Of a stretch of 15,391 bases of DNA, positions 1-7,484 are shown in pieces. Origin of the DNA: Campylobacter sp. (lineage in GTDB: Bacteria > Campylobacterota > Campylobacteria > Campylobacterales > Campylobacteraceae); NCBI GenBank assembly GCA_024680445.1, contig JAILCJ010000031.1, forward strand, positions 1 through 15,391, read 5' to 3'. The translations under genes were made by a program, and so were the position numbers. The notes beneath the pieces were generated by a model. The model searched no databases. It was not told the DNA's origin and saw only the letters and a list, made by a program, of their open reading frames with translations. Each line of letters starts with the position of its first letter. Position 1 is the stretch's first letter.

Positions 1-165
1 TTATTAAAATAGATAAAAAAAAAAACACACAGGGTTATAAAAATATCAAATTTAGCTTTGAAATTATCAAATTTGGCTTTAAGTGGCGAGAAAAATTATC
101 AAATTTGACAGCGAAATTATTAAATTTGATAAAGAAAAAAATCCACAGGGTAGATGAAAAATTTG
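1..165. repeat. Intergenic repeat cluster downstream of the lptF/G-family gene
   Basis: No gene is supported here. Four copies of the palindrome-like element are seen: 45-54 (ending in A), 66-75, 98-108 and 119-130 (ATTAAATTTGAT, one base off consensus). Separately, positions 1-35 and 117-151 form a direct repeat that I align at 30 of 35 identical bases, each ending in CACAGGGT. A short minus-strand reading frame across 35-307 mostly lies inside the permease gene's antisense sequence and is ignored. No clear hairpin followed by a T-run is visible downstream of the permease stop, so I do not call a terminator. Confidence 0.7.
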
Positions 166-1245
166 TTAGTCTTTGATAGTTTTTTGCTGATTTTTTATCA
201 AATAAAGCGAGTAAAATAAAAGCAAAAGTACGGGGCAGAGTATGCCGATTTCTGCCGGTATGGTCGCATTTTGCGAGAATTTGATAAGCACAAATAAAAT
301 TCCCCAAATAATCAAAGTGCTAAGAACTAGCAAAAAACTTGCCAAGGCGAGGTTGAAAAATCGCCCTGTAACTGGGATATAAAAATACATTATCACGAGT
401 AAAATCGGGGCAAAAAATGGGTGGATAACAAGGCTGTAAAATGCCGATTTTGCCGAGTTTATCGCGACGCCTTCGCCGCCAAAAGTCATGATAAAATCCA
501 AGGCGTCAAGGACATTTAAATTTAGCTTTTCGCCGCTGTTTGCGTTTTGTATGCTTTTGGGTTTGAAACCTTTTAGGGCGGTTTGGTTGTTTTCAAAAGA
601 ATTTTTTAGCCCATCGGCTCCGAGTTCTAGGGTTTTTGGCAGATTTGTTATGCTAAGTTTTTGCATAAGCCAAGCGTCGTTGCTGAAATTTGCTTTTTCA
701 ACAAAGGTTGCCGTGCTTAAATCCGTGTCGTTTATATCGAAAATATCGATCTTTTTTGCCTCGTTGTTTAGGGGGTTTAGCTCTTTGATATAGATGAATT
801 TGCCTTCAAATTTTAAGAAGGTGTCACGAGCGACTTTGCCGAATTTATCGCCTTTGGTAATGGATTTTTGCAGGTCGTAAGCGTAGGCAAAGGGCGTGAA
901 ATTTAAGCCAACATAAATGCAGGTGATGAAAAGCGAAATAAGTAAAGGCGGGACGATAAGGGCGTTTTTGCTAACTCCAAGGGCGTAAAAGCTTACGAGT
1001 TCGTTTGAGCGAACCATGTTTATCATCGCTATGATGAGCCCAAAAACTAGCGAGATAGGCAAAACATAGCTTATGGCAGTCATCGCCGTAAAGGTTACAT
1101 AAAGAAGCTGGGTGTTGGCAGAGGCTGGCAAGTCTTTTAGGTTTGTTAGCAAATCTATGCCGATATAAAAAAGTTCTAGGGCGAAAAAAACTATAAGAAA
1201 GCTTTTGAGATAGACCCAAGCTGTGTATTTGGCATAAAGTTTCAT
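166..1245 (-). CDS. LptF/LptG-family lipopolysaccharide export permease (YjgP/YjgQ)
   Basis: Inner-membrane permease of the Lpt system, which with LptB2 extracts lipopolysaccharide or lipooligosaccharide from the inner membrane for transport to the surface. The 359 residues show the family layout: three hydrophobic segments at about 11-33, 48-77 and 95-118, a hydrophilic periplasmic domain at about 120-265, then three more segments at about 268-291, 296-321 and 332-350. The segment ELVSFYALGVS (82-92) resembles the cytoplasmic coupling helix that contacts LptB. LptF and LptG cannot be told apart safely, so no symbol is given. The ATG has AGAGG seven bases upstream and overlaps the TGA of the preceding repeat-rich ORF (ATGA). 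In C. jejuni, as I remember it, a homologue directly follows pth; here about 600 bases separate them. Confidence 0.9.
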   Translation of the reverse strand: MKLYAKYTAWVYLKSFLIVFFALELFYIGIDLLTNLKDLPASANTQLLYVTFTAMTAISYVLPISLVFGLIIAMINMVRSNELVSFYALGVSKNALIVPPLLISLFITCIYVGLNFTPFAYAYDLQKSITKGDKFGKVARDTFLKFEGKFIYIKELNPLNNEAKKIDIFDINDTDLSTATFVEKANFSNDAWLMQKLSITNLPKTLELGADGLKNSFENNQTALKGFKPKSIQNANSGEKLNLNVLDALDFIMTFGGEGVAINSAKSAFYSLVIHPFFAPILLVIMYFYIPVTGRFFNLALASFLLVLSTLIIWGILFVLIKFSQNATIPAEIGILCPVLLLLFYSLYLIKNQQKTIKD

Positions 1246-1844
1246 CTAGCAACCTCTGGGGCAAAATTTCGCTTTAAGGTGCAAAAATTTTGCTTAAAAG
1301 TGTAAAAAAATGCATAAAAAGTGCTTGATGATTTTAGCAAATTTAAAATTTTATTTTCATCAAATTTGGAGTAAAAAAGTTTTTGTTTTTTATAAAATTG
1401 CTTTGATTTTACGCTTGGATATGCTATTAAATTTGATAGTGTTGAGTTTTTAAATAAAATCAAATTTGCTAGTTTTGTGTTTTGAAATAAAATCAAATTT
1501 GCTGTCTTTGTTTTGCAAGGTAAAATCAAATTTGGAATTTTTATCAAATTTGCTGTCTTTGTTTTGCAAGGTAAAATCAAATTTGATGTTTTTATCAAAT
1601 TTGATAGTTTTGGGTTTTGAGATAAAATTAAATTTGAAATGTAGTGAAATTTGTTTATAGCAAGGCTCGTAATTTTGGCATTTTTTATCAAATTTAAGAC
1701 CTTGTTTTTATCAAATTTGAAGCGAAATATATTTTTGGATTTGCAAATTTGATAAAGACAAGGCTTTAAAAATTTCTTGTTTTCACAAGGCAAAAATTTG
1801 TGATTTTTATAAAAGAAATTTGCTTTTATGGCACAAGAAATCAT
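1242..1844 (-). CDS. Unrecognised 200-codon ORF built on a phased Asn-Leu-Ile repeat
   Basis: I do not recognise this protein. It is Lys/Asn/Leu/Ile/Phe-rich and basic, with no signal peptide or catalytic motif that I can see. The middle (residues 70-140) has eight NLI tripeptides at spacings of 11 or 6 residues, with two copies of NLILPCKTKT. Each NLI is encoded by one copy of the ATCAAATTTGAT-like element. The array is flanked by two similar segments, KFDKNKVLNLIK (43-54) and KFDENKILNLLK (160-171). For a real gene: no stop in 200 codons, ATGA overlaps with both pth (start) and the permease gene (stop), and AAAGG nine bases before the ATG. Against: the protein is explained by a DNA repeat found elsewhere outside genes, and low-GC sequence of this kind may be open by chance. 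It may be a translated spacer that keeps pth and the permease translationally coupled, or non-coding. Confidence 0.4.
   Translation of the reverse strand: MISCAIKANFFYKNHKFLPCENKKFLKPCLYQICKSKNIFRFKFDKNKVLNLIKNAKITSLAINKFHYISNLILSQNPKLSNLIKTSNLILPCKTKTANLIKIPNLILPCKTKTANLILFQNTKLANLILFKNSTLSNLIAYPSVKSKQFYKKQKLFYSKFDENKILNLLKSSSTFYAFFYTFKQNFCTLKRNFAPEVAR
1336..1753. repeat. Phased array of ATCAAATTTG elements between pth and the permease gene
   Basis: Eight cores start at 1426, 1459, 1492, 1525, 1543, 1576, 1594 and 1627, giving spacings of 33, 33, 33, 18, 33, 18 and 33 bases. A 51-base unit (33+18) starting at 1492 is repeated at 1543, with the first 43 bases identical between the two copies. 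Diverged 43-base relatives start at 1459 and 1594. The array is flanked by two further pairs with the same internal spacing of 23 bases: 1336/1359 and 1687/1710. A last partial copy lies at 1742-1753. The whole block falls inside the 200-codon ORF. Confidence 0.9.
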
Positions 1845-2395
1845 TTTGCCAAACCTTTGCGTGTAAATTTGGCTGAAATTTCAGAAATATCGCTGTTTAA
1901 AAGGGCAAGAGTTGCAGTTTTGGCATAAGATAATATTTCGCCAAGTTCGGCTTTTTCGTTTTCGCTAAATTCGCCAAGCACGAAATTTACGGCGTTTTGT
2001 CCCCTGCCTATGCCAAGTCTTATTCTTTCATAATCATTTCCGATTAGTTCGTCTATGGATTTTATGCCGTTGTGTCCGCCGCTGCTACCGCCTTTTTTAA
2101 ATTTTATCGCTCCAAAGCTCAAATCCATATCATCGTGTGCAACTATAATGCGAGCTGGTTTGTAAAAATCTTTTACCGCTTTGACGCTGACGCCGGATAA
2201 ATTCATAAAGGTTTGGGGTTTTAAAAGTAGGATTTCTTTGGCTTTATAAACTTCGCCTTGAAATTTTGACGAACTCAAATCACGCAAGTCGTCTTTGAAG
2301 TGGCTTTTTAGCTCATCGATAAGCATAAAGCCCATATTGTGTCTAGTGTTTTCGTATTTTGGGGAGGGATTTCCCAACCCCACAATGAGTGTCAT
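1841..2395 (-). CDS. pth: Peptidyl-tRNA hydrolase
   Basis: Releases peptides from peptidyl-tRNAs that drop off the ribosome, recycling tRNA in the cytoplasm. The 184-residue protein has the family hallmarks: GLGNP at 6-10, NTRHNMGF with the catalytic histidine H19, FMNLSG with N65, HDDMDL with the catalytic aspartate D88, and GGHNG with N109. These match the E. coli residues N10, H20, N68, D93 and N114. One variation is Ser after GLGNP where many homologues have Gly. The ATG overlaps the rplY stop by one base (TAATG), so coupled translation with rplY is likely. The TGA overlaps the ATG of the following repeat-rich ORF. The rplY-pth pairing is common in bacteria. Confidence 0.97.
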   Translation of the reverse strand: MTLIVGLGNPSPKYENTRHNMGFMLIDELKSHFKDDLRDLSSSKFQGEVYKAKEILLLKPQTFMNLSGVSVKAVKDFYKPARIIVAHDDMDLSFGAIKFKKGGSSGGHNGIKSIDELIGNDYERIRLGIGRGQNAVNFVLGEFSENEKAELGEILSYAKTATLALLNSDISEISAKFTRKGLAK

Positions 2396-2931
2396 TATTT
2401 AGCTTTAACAACACCAAGAACTGCGATTCTGCCAGCATCAACCATGGTAACATTGGCTGGAACTGGGATATCACGAACTAAAACTGTATCATCGACATCA
2501 AGTTTGCTTACATCTATCTCAAATACATTTGGCAAATTTTCAGCCGTGCATTTTACGCATAAACGGCGTTTTGAGATAAGCAATAAGCCTTTGTTTTTAA
2601 GGCCGATAGGGGTGCCAACAGTTTTAACTGGGATCATGTATTTTGAAACGACGCCCGGAAGTGCGACTTTTAAATCAACATGTTTAAGGTCATGTGTTAC
2701 GACATCTCTTTGATAATCGACTATCACGACATTATAAACTTTGCCGCCAACTTTCACATCAAAAGCAAGGGTTTTTTTCTTTTTTGCTTCTTTTATGAAG
2801 TCATTTGCCTTAAATGCTGCGGCAATATTCTCTAATCCCTTACCATAAATGTTTGCGATTAGATAACCATCTCTTCTCAAAGCCTTTGCAGACTTTTTAC
2901 CGATACTCTCTCTAACGATTCCTTCTAACAT
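2395..2931 (-). CDS. rplY: 50S ribosomal protein L25 (TL5/Ctc form)
   Basis: Binds 5S rRNA in the large ribosomal subunit. At 178 residues it is the long two-domain Ctc/TL5 form: an N-terminal L25 domain (about 1-90, including the [20 protein letters not shown] start typical of the epsilon group) and a C-terminal beta domain (about 95-175, with [14 protein letters not shown] and [11 protein letters not shown]). The ATG has AGGA about seven bases upstream. It lies 33 bases after tal and runs directly into pth. That gap is too short and AT-rich for me to say whether it holds a separate promoter. Confidence 0.96.
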   Translation of the reverse strand: MLEGIVRESIGKKSAKALRRDGYLIANIYGKGLENIAAAFKANDFIKEAKKKKTLAFDVKVGGKVYNVVIVDYQRDVVTHDLKHVDLKVALPGVVSKYMIPVKTVGTPIGLKNKGLLLISKRRLCVKCTAENLPNVFEIDVSKLDVDDTVLVRDIPVPANVTMVDAGRIAVLGVVKAK

Positions 2932-2964
2932 CGTTGTCCTTTCGTATAAAAATAGTCGGTGATT

Positions 2965-3981
2965 TTAGCTAAAAATTTCTAAATTTTTGTTTAGAGTATT
3001 TAAAATTTCACCAAAAGCGACTTCAAACGCCTTCAATCCGTCATTTAGCAAATCACGATAAGCGTTGTCTATATTTATATTAGCCTTTGCCATTACTTCA
3101 AAAAAGCTTTGTATGCTTTGTTTTGACGGCGGAGTTTTAAGTTGGGCATTTTCTTTTATAAATGCCTCGATAGTGCCGACTGGTGCGGTGTTTATGGTAT
3201 TTTCAAACATAAGTTCACGCACATAATAATCAGCCCTTAAATCGCCGCCTTTAACTCCGGTGCTTGCAAAAAGTGCTCTAACATTTGGCAAATTTTCATC
3301 ATTTATAATGTGATAAATTTTGCTGGCGTTCATTATGCCGATTTGTCCTGTCGGCAAATTTGCGGCTGCCATTTTTTCGTCCAATAAGCGGTCAAAACGG
3401 CTAACAAATATGCTTATAACGCCTTGTGGCGGAGTTGTATTTGTAAAATGTTTAAGATATGCCTGGGTGCCTTCTTTAAAGGCTTTTAAACAGGATATGG
3501 CTTGTTGGGGTGAAAAAATAAGAGTTGCATTGACATTTATGCCTTGTGCCATTAAAGCACTCATTGCCTCATAGCCTTCTTTTGTGGCTGGAATTTTTAT
3601 CATAACATTTGGCATTTTGATAGAGTTGTAAAGTTTAACGCCCTCGGCTATTGTAGCTTCGACATTGCTTGATAAATTTGGATCTACTTCTATGCTTATA
3701 AAGCCATCATCGCCATTTGCGTAGTTTTTAAGCAATTTTTGTGCGGCGATTTTAATGTCTTGACTAGCCAAAAGCTCATAAAGCTCTTTTGGGTGTCGTT
3801 TTGGACTTTGTTCTATGCTTTTTTCATAAGCCTTGCTAGTGCTAAAAGCGGTTTTAAATATCGCTGGGTTGCTTGTAGCTCCGTTTATTGTGCCATTTCT
3901 TAGTAAATCACTAAAACCTTTATCTAAAAAATCTCTTTCTATAAAATCACACCAAAGTGAAAAATTCATGCCCTTATACAT
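2965..3981 (-). CDS. tal: Transaldolase
   Basis: Non-oxidative pentose phosphate pathway enzyme that moves a dihydroxyacetone unit between sedoheptulose-7-phosphate and glyceraldehyde-3-phosphate. The 338 residues show the signature NGATSNPAIF (33-42), EVDPNLS (98-104), and the Schiff-base lysine K129 in MIKIPAT (equivalent to K132 of E. coli TalB). The size fits the TalB-like class rather than the short fructose-6-phosphate aldolases. M1 is chosen over M5: GGAG lies six bases before M1, whereas the AAGG before M5 is too close. The Shine-Dalgarno sequence sits inside the end of serB, three bases upstream, so the two are probably cotranslated. Confidence 0.96.
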   Translation of the reverse strand: MYKGMNFSLWCDFIERDFLDKGFSDLLRNGTINGATSNPAIFKTAFSTSKAYEKSIEQSPKRHPKELYELLASQDIKIAAQKLLKNYANGDDGFISIEVDPNLSSNVEATIAEGVKLYNSIKMPNVMIKIPATKEGYEAMSALMAQGINVNATLIFSPQQAISCLKAFKEGTQAYLKHFTNTTPPQGVISIFVSRFDRLLDEKMAAANLPTGQIGIMNASKIYHIINDENLPNVRALFASTGVKGGDLRADYYVRELMFENTINTAPVGTIEAFIKENAQLKTPPSKQSIQSFFEVMAKANINIDNAYRDLLNDGLKAFEVAFGEILNTLNKNLEIFS

Positions 3982-3984
3982 ACT

Positions 3985-4611
3985 TTACTCCAAAATTTTT
4001 AAAATTTCACGCATATCACAGGTATCGATGCAATGGCTCGCACTTTGTTTTAGAATTTCTTTTGCACAAAATGCAATGCTTGTTTTTGCATGTTCAAACA
4101 TAAAAATATCGTTAGCTCCGTCTCCAACGCACATGGTTTCGTCCTCGCTTATGCCCATTAGTCTTTGCAATCTTTGTAGCATTTCGCCTTTTGACATAGA
4201 AAACATCATTTCGCCGCCAACAAGTCCGCTTAGGTAACCATTTTTTTGGTGTAAGATATTTGCAAAACTTTCATCATAGCCTATGATGTTACGCATAGGA
4301 TCGGTAGCTCTGTGAAATCCCCCGCTAAAAACGACAACTTTTATGCCTCGTTTTTTTAATTCGCCGACAAGCTCGACGGCTCCGTTTGTAGGTTTAAGTT
4401 TGGAGCAAACTTTTTTAACATTTTCTACACTCATACCTTTGAGTAAAGAAACCCTTTTTATCAAGCTTTCAAAAAAATCCAGCTCACCTTTCATCGCAGC
4501 TTCGGTAATCTTTTTTACCTCGTCACCAACACCGTATGCCAAGGCGAGTTCGTCTATGGTCTCGCCTTGGATAAGCGTTGAATCAAAATCAAACGCACAT
4601 AGTTTTATCAA
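3985..4611 (-). CDS. serB: Phosphoserine phosphatase, TTG start
   Basis: HAD-superfamily phosphatase for the last step of serine synthesis, phosphoserine to serine. The 208 residues contain motif I DFDST (D8/D10 by count), motif II VVFSGGF (about 93-99) and motif III GDGANDIFMF (about 163-172). There is no N-terminal ACT-like domain, so this is the short form. The start is TTG at 4611-4609 with AGAGG six bases upstream; no better ATG or GTG lies nearby. The TTG falls in a partial copy of the window's repeated element (ATTTGAT). Fourteen bases separate it from cheW. Its position between chemotaxis genes and tal matches the order I remember in C. jejuni. Confidence 0.94.
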   Translation of the reverse strand: MIKLCAFDFDSTLIQGETIDELALAYGVGDEVKKITEAAMKGELDFFESLIKRVSLLKGMSVENVKKVCSKLKPTNGAVELVGELKKRGIKVVVFSGGFHRATDPMRNIIGYDESFANILHQKNGYLSGLVGGEMMFSMSKGEMLQRLQRLMGISEDETMCVGDGANDIFMFEHAKTSIAFCAKEILKQSASHCIDTCDMREILKILE

Positions 4612-4625
4612 ATCTTACCTCTATG

Positions 4626-5129
4626 CTAAAAATCACGCTTCAAGAGCGTTTCGACTTTTAGTATGGTAAGTATGTTTTGATCTCTTTTACCTATGCCGTA
4701 AATCATGCCCTTATCTTTTATCAAAGTTTCTGGTGGCGGATCGATTCTGTTGCGATTCATACGAATAGCTTCCGTAAGTCTGTCTATCACGAAGCCTGCG
4801 ACATTATCTTCGTGAGCCATGACTATATAACGTGTTGTTGAGCTTTGCTTACTAGCACTTAGCGAAAATCTTTTGCGTAAATCTATGAGCGGTATAACCG
4901 TTCCACGAAGGTTAAACACGCCTAAAACATAGTCAGGAACGCTTGGGACACGAGTATATTCGATAGGTTTTATGATTTCTTTTATATTTAAAATCGGAAT
5001 CGCATACTCTTCTTCACCAACGACAAAACCGACAAGTTGAACTATGTCTTCACTATTGGTAGCGCCACCTGGTTCTTCTATCTGAGCTTTTTGTCTTTGT
5101 AGGACTTCATTTAGTTTATTGTCTGCCAT
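4626..5129 (-). CDS. cheW: Chemotaxis coupling protein CheW
   Basis: Adaptor that links chemoreceptors to the CheA kinase. The 167-residue protein is a single CheW domain (about 28-165) after a short polar N-terminus. Visible family motifs include VGEEEYAIPILNIKEII, VPDYVLGVFNLRGTVIPLIDLR and the later VAGFVIDRL. It starts nine bases after the cheA stop in the same direction, placing it in the cheV-cheA-cheW signalling run. Together with CheV it gives this organism two CheW-type adaptors at one locus. Confidence 0.96.
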   Translation of the reverse strand: MADNKLNEVLQRQKAQIEEPGGATNSEDIVQLVGFVVGEEEYAIPILNIKEIIKPIEYTRVPSVPDYVLGVFNLRGTVIPLIDLRKRFSLSASKQSSTTRYIVMAHEDNVAGFVIDRLTEAIRMNRNRIDPPPETLIKDKGMIYGIGKRDQNILTILKVETLLKRDF

Positions 5130-5138
5130 TTTAGCCCC

Positions 5139-7475
5139 CTACGGTAACTTAATATTTTTTCTAACGACATTTTCAAGATACTCTGGCGAGTAAGGTTTGG
5201 TGATATACTCTGTCATACCAACTTCAACCCCACGCAACCTATCAGACTTAGATGTTCTTGAAGTTACGGCTATAAGCGGTAAATTTCTGTATTTTGAATA
5301 CTTGCGAATTTCACCAGCGAGAGTGTAGCCGTCCATACGAGGCATTTCTATATCTATCAAAATCGCATCAAATGCGTGTTCGCCTGATTTGATAATATTT
5401 AGAGCTTCGACGCCATTTGTGGCTTCAACAAGAGTAATGCCAGTTGGTTTGAGTGATTTTTGTATAATGGTTCTATCCATTTTAGAATCATCAACAACCA
5501 AAACTTTATAATCGCTTGGTTTTTCTTTGACACTCTTGGCTTCTGCATCCATTTCTGCTCTGATATCAACTTTAATATCTTTAACCATCTCCATGAGTGC
5601 ACCAACATCGATGATAAGAGTAACTCTACCATCGCCTCTGATAGTTGCACCAGCAATGCCTGGTATGTTTTGTAAATAATCGCCCATAGATTTGATAACG
5701 ACTTCTTCTTGACCTACCAAGGTATCAACTATGATGCCAAGTTTTGTTTCGGCAACACCGATGATAACGACATAGGTATTATCTCCGCTATCGAAAACTT
5801 TATTTACGCCAAAGACATCTGAAAGTCTTACCAAAGATAAAACTTCATCACGAAGTCTTAGAACATTTTTGCCTTCAACTGTGTAGATATTATCGATAGG
5901 GACGCGAACTGTTTCAAGAACACTTGCAAGTGGGATAGCATAGAATTCTTCTTGCGTTCCAACTAGCAAAGATTGGATAATGGCAAGAGTCAAAGGAATT
6001 TTTAGTTTTATAACCGTGCCTTTGCCAACTTCACTATCTATATCTATGATACCGTTTAGTTTTTCGATATTTGTTTTAACGACGTCCATACCAACGCCAC
6101 GACCGCTAACATTTGTAACTTTTGCAGCAGTTGAAAAGCCCGGTTTAAAGATGAGGTTAAAGGCTTCTTTATCGCTCATCGCATCGGCTTCTCGTTCGTT
6201 GATAAGACCTTTTTCCATGGCTTTTTGTCTAAGAATATCAGCGTCAAGACCCTTACCGTCATCGACTATTTCGACAACTATATGATTGCCCTCGTTGTAA
6301 GCTTTTAGTTGGACGACACCTTTTTCTGGTTTTCCAATAGCAAGACGAGTTTCAGGCATTTCAACGCCGTGGTCGCACGAGTTTCTGATGATATGCACTA
6401 GCGGATCGCCTATCTCTTCAACGATAGATTTGTCAAGTTCGGTTTCTTCACCTGATATTTCAAGATCTATTTGTTTGCCAAGTTCACGGCTAAGGTCACG
6501 AATCATACGTGGGAATTTGTTGAAAACTTTTGCGATAGGTAGCATTCTAGTTTTCATAACGGCTAGTTGAATATCTGTCGTAACTAGGCTAAGGCTTGAA
6601 ACAACTTGATTTAGTTCTTCAAGGAATTTTTCGCCCTCATATCTTTCTTCGACATCATCATAAATTTTTAGCAAGCGGTTTTTGCCAAGAACTAGTTCGC
6701 CAATAAGGTTCATCAAGTGATCTAGTCTTTTTACTTCGACGCGTATGGTTTGTTCTTGTGCTACTGGGCTTGAAGCGGCTGGGACTTTTTTGTCATCAGC
6801 TTTTTTTGCAGCCGGTTTTGGTGCGGCGGCTGGTTTTGGTGCGGCGGCCGGAGCAGCTGGTGTTATACCTTTTGCAGCGCGTCTAGCTTGATCTTCTGCT
6901 TTTCTTATCTTTAATAATCTTTCGATTTCAGCTTCAACCTCTTCGCCACTAAGTTTTGATAAATCTTCATCGCTTATCTCTGGTGCGGCTTCGGCAGCAG
7001 GTGCAGCCGGTGCAGGTTCTGGTGCGGCAGGGGCAGCGGGTGCTTCTGGTGCAGCAGGTGCAGCATCGGCGGCTGGGATAGCTTCGCCTTCTGAGATAGC
7101 ACTAAGTCTTTGGCAGATATTTTCTATATCTATGCCAACATCTGTATCATTGCCATTATCACGGATACCAACTAAAAGACCTTTCATCATATCAACAGAT
7201 TCCAAGACAACGTCCATAACATCTGGTGTGATTTTTAGTTCGTCTTTTCTAGCTTTATTTAAGACATCTTCCATGTGGTGAGTAAGTTTAGTAAGGATAT
7301 CGAAATTTAAAAATGACGAACTTCCTTTTACTGTGTGTGCAACACGGAAAATGCTATTTAAAAGCTCCAAATCTTCTGGATTTGCTTCGAGTTCAACAAG
7401 GTCATGGTCGATTTGTTCTATAAGTTCGAAAGCTTCAACTAAGAAGTCTTCCATTATTTCTTTCATATCATCCAT
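5139..7475 (-). CDS. cheA: Chemotaxis histidine kinase CheA with fused C-terminal receiver domain
   Basis: Core kinase of the chemosensory array. Domains in order: HPt/P1 (about 1-125) with phospho-accepting H47 in VAHTVKGSS; an Ala/Pro-rich linker (about 132-240) interrupted by a charged helix-like stretch (165-202); dimerisation P3 (about 242-310); ATPase P4 with N-box N365 in IIRNSCDHG, DDGKGL (405-410) and GRGVGMDVV (458-466); CheW-like P5 (about 495-635); and a receiver domain (about 655-778) with D662/D663, phospho-acceptor D708 and K760. No conventional P2 domain is obvious. The fused receiver is typical of the Campylobacter/Helicobacter group, where CheA-Y acts alongside a separate CheY. 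The ATG has AGAGGTG upstream, overlapping the cheV stop. M4 is a possible but worse-placed start. Confidence 0.97.
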   Translation of the reverse strand: MDDMKEIMEDFLVEAFELIEQIDHDLVELEANPEDLELLNSIFRVAHTVKGSSSFLNFDILTKLTHHMEDVLNKARKDELKITPDVMDVVLESVDMMKGLLVGIRDNGNDTDVGIDIENICQRLSAISEGEAIPAADAAPAAPEAPAAPAAPEPAPAAPAAEAAPEISDEDLSKLSGEEVEAEIERLLKIRKAEDQARRAAKGITPAAPAAAPKPAAAPKPAAKKADDKKVPAASSPVAQEQTIRVEVKRLDHLMNLIGELVLGKNRLLKIYDDVEERYEGEKFLEELNQVVSSLSLVTTDIQLAVMKTRMLPIAKVFNKFPRMIRDLSRELGKQIDLEISGEETELDKSIVEEIGDPLVHIIRNSCDHGVEMPETRLAIGKPEKGVVQLKAYNEGNHIVVEIVDDGKGLDADILRQKAMEKGLINEREADAMSDKEAFNLIFKPGFSTAAKVTNVSGRGVGMDVVKTNIEKLNGIIDIDSEVGKGTVIKLKIPLTLAIIQSLLVGTQEEFYAIPLASVLETVRVPIDNIYTVEGKNVLRLRDEVLSLVRLSDVFGVNKVFDSGDNTYVVIIGVAETKLGIIVDTLVGQEEVVIKSMGDYLQNIPGIAGATIRGDGRVTLIIDVGALMEMVKDIKVDIRAEMDAEAKSVKEKPSDYKVLVVDDSKMDRTIIQKSLKPTGITLVEATNGVEALNIIKSGEHAFDAILIDIEMPRMDGYTLAGEIRKYSKYRNLPLIAVTSRTSKSDRLRGVEVGMTEYITKPYSPEYLENVVRKNIKLP
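6814..6848. repeat. Short in-frame tandem repeat in the cheA linker
   Basis: A 17-base sequence (GGTTTTGGTGCGGCGGC on the plus strand) occurs at 6814-6830 and 6832-6848, with an 18-base period. It encodes tandem APKPAA-type units. Together with 6990-7080 this gives a local GC-rich patch in an AT-rich genome. Such tracts can change length by slippage in multiples of three without breaking the gene. Confidence 0.85.
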
Positions 7476-7484
7476 GGTTCACCT

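Noticed and set aside
35..307. 90-codon minus-strand frame overlapping the permease gene's end
   Set aside because: It runs through repeat DNA and out of frame across the conserved permease coding sequence, with no ribosome binding site or recognisable protein features.
971..1264. 97-codon minus-strand frame at the permease start
   Set aside because: Overlaps the well-supported permease N-terminus in another frame; no family features.
1426..1636. Regularly spaced repeats reminiscent of a CRISPR array
   Set aside because: The conserved part is only about 10 bases, spacers are similar to each other rather than unique, spacing alternates 33/18, and no cas genes are present.
1466..1660. 64-codon plus-strand frame with a repeated SNLLSLFCKVK-like peptide
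   Set aside because: It is the complementary reading of the same DNA repeat array. It lacks a ribosome binding site and does not meet neighbouring genes as the minus-strand frame does.
2339..2713. 124-codon plus-strand frame
   Set aside because: Antisense shadow of rplY and the start of pth, both clear genes on the minus strand.
5399..5656. 85-codon minus-strand frame inside cheA
   Set aside because: Out-of-frame shadow within the receiver-domain region of cheA; the cheA frame is uninterrupted.
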